Shown: one piece after another, positions 29,793-32,350 of the stretch
Layout: every line of letters begins with the position of its first letter
How positions within the stretch are numbered: position 1 is the stretch's first letter
From: Zygnema cylindricum
Taxonomy: Eukaryota > Streptophyta > Zygnematophyceae > Zygnematales > Zygnemataceae
Reading direction: 5' to 3'
Assembly: GCA_037447655.1 (NCBI GenBank)
Contig: JBBHKE010001611.1
Coordinates: 206,996 to 239,345 of the forward strand
DNA: 32,350 nucleotides
Program-made: the position numbers and the translations under genes
The notes under the pieces: model-generated
Told to the model about the DNA's origin: nothing
Seen by the model: only the letters and a program-made list of their open reading frames with translations
The model's database searches: none

Positions 29793-31049
29793 ATGGAGCC
29801 CATTTCATCCCGAGGACGCTATCGATATTTCCAAAAGAGGAAACTTCTTACTTACCTTATCGTCATACTACAATTGGTGCTTTTGAAAAAACGGTGGAGA
29901 AAATATATTAACAACCGTATAAATTCACGCTCAAGGGGAAGAAGATGGTGGATTTTTCCTAGATCTACAAGTTTTTGGGACCATATTTGTAACACTGTAT
30001 GGTTGAATATCGGTCATGAAGATTGTGACAAACAATGGAAAAGGCATTTTCGTATGGGCCTACGCACTTTCGAAAAGTTGGTGTTCATGTTAACACCGTT
30101 CATTCAAAAAAATCACACGAGCTATCGAGATGCTATACACATCAATAAAGCATGTGCTGTGGTGCTTCACCGTTTGGCGCACAATACGCCTTTAATGGCT
30201 TTATCGGAAATGTTTTGCATAGGAATTTCAACAATCACTAATTACACCGAAGATATTTGTTCTGTACTGGCGGGTCCCCTTCACACCACTTTTATTCAAC
30301 GGCCGCATGGACCAATGTTACAAGAAATCATTAATGGTTTCAAGGAGTTAACAGGAATATCTCAAATTGGCGGGGTGATTGATGGGACGCACGTCTATTT
30401 TTCTAAGCGACCAGTAGAAAACGCATTTGAGTATTTCGATCGTTTTAGAAGACACAGTGTGACACTTCAGGCAATCTGCGATCACCGTCTTCTATTTTGG
30501 GATGTTTTTTGTGACCGTCCGGGCTCGACACACGACTCTACGGTATTCCAAGCCTCCTCTATCTACACTCGTCTACGTAACCGCCAAATTCTAAGAGAGC
30601 CGGTTGAGGAAATTTGTGGCACTACAGTTCGCCCCGTGATCATTGGGGATGCAGCATATCCATTATCCAATTTTTTGATCAAAGGATATAGAGCAAGAGC
30701 TAGTGGAGATGCAAGGAAAAATGCTTTTGATAAAGCATTATCAATTGGGCGGGTTCGTATAGAAATGGCGTTCGGCGTTTTGAAGGGGCGGTTCGAAATA
30801 TTGAGGCGAATAGCGGTTAAGGACGAAATGGTTCCAACTGTTGCTGTGGCATGTTGTGTTTTACACAACTTCATCATTCTCAATGGGGAGCCATTACCTG
30901 CACGGTGGAGGCAATTTCGGATGCCGGATGCAGAAAATGGTGTGGCACCACCTTCTCGAGGTGGGAGGAGCACGGCGAGAGACGCGTTATTTCGTCAATT
31001 TTGTAACGACGATTTTGTTGTAGCCGAAGATGATGAAGTGGATGAATGA
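29793..31049 (+). CDS. PIF/Harbinger-type DDE transposase (HARBI1-like)
   Basis: A single uninterrupted frame of 418 codons encodes a nuclease of the DDE_4 (Harbinger/ALP1) family, which cuts and joins element ends during transposition. The catalytic residues are visible: D197 in GGVIDGTHV, D286 in IIGDAAYPL, and E324 in VRIEMAFGVLKGRFEIL. Typical family segments also appear, including SISTITNYT-like GISTITNYTEDI, the GSTHDSTVF block and CCVLHNF near 354-360. The basic N-terminus (RKLLTYL...KKRWRKYINNR) precedes the WDHICNTVW segment. No stop or frameshift breaks the frame, so the element may be recent, or the gene may be domesticated. A convergent reading frame at 32043 fits the two-gene layout of this superfamily. 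I see no terminal inverted repeat on the left side. Confidence 0.92.
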   Translation: MEPISSRGRYRYFQKRKLLTYLIVILQLVLLKKRWRKYINNRINSRSRGRRWWIFPRSTSFWDHICNTVWLNIGHEDCDKQWKRHFRMGLRTFEKLVFMLTPFIQKNHTSYRDAIHINKACAVVLHRLAHNTPLMALSEMFCIGISTITNYTEDICSVLAGPLHTTFIQRPHGPMLQEIINGFKELTGISQIGGVIDGTHVYFSKRPVENAFEYFDRFRRHSVTLQAICDHRLLFWDVFCDRPGSTHDSTVFQASSIYTRLRNRQILREPVEEICGTTVRPVIIGDAAYPLSNFLIKGYRARASGDARKNAFDKALSIGRVRIEMAFGVLKGRFEILRRIAVKDEMVPTVAVACCVLHNFIILNGEPLPARWRQFRMPDAENGVAPPSRGGRSTARDALFRQFCNDDFVVAEDDEVDE

Positions 31050-32042
31050 TATTCCTCGAACTGCTACGATTATAAAAGTTGTTTGATTTATTTATTCAAC
31101 GACATTAAATTCTTTTTTTAACTGAATTTACCTTGTCTTATTGTTCCTTTGTCATGCGTTGTTTGTTCCTTGTTGTTCTGTGCTGTTTTTATTCGAAGGC
31201 ATCTTGAAAGAGTCGTTAATTTTTATTAATATAATATATACCAATTAAGTTAATTAATACATGGGTATTTTGTACTTAACTCGGCATTTTGAAGTTTGGT
31301 TACAATTAACAAACAATTGCCAACTCCATACCATATAATTATCGACATAGAATATTAAATTATCAATAAAGTAATAGATGCACGCATTTGTATGCTATTA
31401 CACGAAGCAACAATCAACGTGCTCCGGACAAACAATATACAAATAACTTTATTCCCTCATTTTAACGCAATGTGTTGTCAACCTGTTTGATTACATCGGT
31501 GAAGGTTCAAAAAGTGAGACAACCCTCTAGGGATATACAAACACACTAGTAACGACTCATATAAGTCTTAGATAAAGAGCAACATAGAACTCATTTTAGA
31601 TCAATCGTTGATCAGATCAATCATGTATATTAGATTTCAAAACAAATCCAACAAAAAACTAACTTTATTAATGTGTTTGCTTGGCCGGTTTTTTCTATCT
31701 TACAATTCGTAACGTTCTTTCATTATTCGTATATTAATACGCTAATATACACATATAGTGACTGATTTTCAATATATTACAACTGTCGCTCGTTTGTTTG
31801 CCGATCCTGAATTGCCCGCCTTCCTTTATTTGATCCCTGCATTTCAACAACGCGTATTCGTTAGGATAACGCACATTTTAGTAGACTCCCATTTCACTAG
31901 ACACCCATTTCATTTGACGTTTGTTTCATTCAATTCTTTTTTTTTTCATCAAAAATAATAAGTTGTTTTATCTGTTTATAATAATTTTTGTGTGTTAAAC
32001 ATTTGTAAGCATACAAAAACATACCTCCATAATTTTTTCTTT
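31050..32042. other. spacer between the convergent Harbinger genes
   Basis: AT-rich, with AATAAA-like and TATTAATATAATATATA stretches just after the transposase stop that could serve 3' end formation. A 66-codon frame at 31758-31958 (plus) has no recognisable domain. Confidence 0.5.
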
Positions 32043-32350
32043 TTAAATATCAACACCATGTTTAAAGCATTCCAGCTTTAATTTCATTGCTTCGTTTTTG
32101 GCCTTCATCGCTTCAGTTTGTGCCTCCAGTTCGCGAATAGCCAACAAACGATCTTCTTTTTCGTTCTCTTTCTTTCCTTTTGCTTTTTCCTTTTCATCAT
32201 CCGCCTCCCGACATCTAATCTCGAATGCGAGTCTCCGCTCTGCTATGTCAATTTTTGTTTTTTTGGCTTCTTTCTCCTGTAATATATATTCTTTATCACT
32301 TTGCTCCGCTCCCTTAATGATCCCCGTGATTTTCCCGACTATTTCATTGA
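32043..32350 (-). CDS. C-terminal end of a charged coiled-coil protein, probable Harbinger second protein (partial)
   Basis: On the minus strand a frame is open from the window edge to a TAA at 32043-32045, giving 101 residues (NEIVGKITGIIKGAEQSDKE... to ...LKLECFKHGVDI). It is dominated by Lys, Glu, Ala and Arg in heptad-like order (KEKAKGKKENEKEDRLLAIRELEAQTEAMKAKNEAMKLKLE), as expected for a C-terminal coiled coil. Plant PIF/Harbinger elements encode a Myb/SANT-like DNA-binding protein with such a charged helical tail, convergent to or alongside the transposase. That identity is inferred from position and composition; the diagnostic N-terminal domain lies outside the window. The start codon is not visible. 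Confidence 0.6.
   Translation of the reverse strand, partial: NEIVGKITGIIKGAEQSDKEYILQEKEAKKTKIDIAERRLAFEIRCREADDEKEKAKGKKENEKEDRLLAIRELEAQTEAMKAKNEAMKLKLECFKHGVDI

Larger units (their letters stand above)
29793..32350. mobile_element. PIF/Harbinger DNA transposon, right part beyond the window
   Basis: It contains the transposase (plus) and the C-terminal part of a convergent second protein (minus). The superfamily usually carries a transposase and a Myb/SANT-like protein between short terminal inverted repeats with 3-bp TWA target duplications. The right end is outside the window and the left end (between about 29700 and 29792 or further left) was not resolved, so the boundaries given are those of the coding parts only. 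Confidence 0.7.

Noticed and set aside
1-32350. tRNA or rRNA genes.
   Set aside because: Reading for B-box-like GGTTCGAATCC words and conserved rRNA segments gave no candidate. A covariance-model scan would be needed to be certain.

Overview
The window looks like nuclear DNA from a streptophyte (a land plant or a charophyte-type green alga). Three things point there. Coding regions are split by GT...AG introns with pyrimidine-rich ends. The gene at 24736 starts with the class II trehalose-6-phosphate synthase signature (SRSYANLLDL, then a SLSQERLILVAN segment) typical of green plants. The gene at 6407 has the glutaredoxin-DEP-DUF547 architecture known from plants. Non-coding DNA is AT-rich and full of CT/GA-rich minisatellites. 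I cannot name the species.

Layout. 1-3514: no gene seen; AT-rich DNA with a duplicated ~105-bp repeat and two CT/GA-rich low-complexity blocks. 3515-5394 (minus): a two-exon gene for a 328-residue multi-pass membrane protein of a family I do not recognise. 5395-6406: divergent promoter region with a TATA box on each side and a bZIP-type palindrome. 6407-11627 (plus): a seven-exon gene for a 486-residue glutaredoxin-DEP-DUF547 protein. Its last two exons and downstream DNA (about 9212-12705) are duplicated at about 14436-18411, giving a 5'-less second copy with identical coding exons. 18412-20570: no gene seen. 20576-23410: nested repeats, with a ~390-bp tandem array, a ~140-bp inverted repeat and, inside it, a 1.07-kb element with 26-bp perfect terminal inverted repeats and a partly duplicated interior. 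24541-25762 (plus): TATA box and first two coding exons of a class II trehalose-6-phosphate synthase; the rest is not in the window. 25787-28238: a 2.45-kb pyrimidine minisatellite with ~660-bp higher-order repeats and a long poly-C tract. 29161-29700: a second array of this type. 29793-32350: a PIF/Harbinger-type element with an intact DDE transposase (plus) and, convergent to it, the C-terminal end of a charged coiled-coil protein that runs off the window and is probably the Myb/SANT-type second protein of such elements.

The genes do not form an obvious pathway. I found no clearly new multi-gene system. The least ordinary signals are: the partial gene duplication, whose copies are almost identical up to the stop codon and clearly diverged just after it; the serial degenerate copies of the intron 6/exon 7 splice junction inside intron 6; the duplicated TIR element; and the unrecognised membrane protein. 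All exon structures were derived by eye from splice signals, reading phase and domain continuity; no transcript or database evidence was available.
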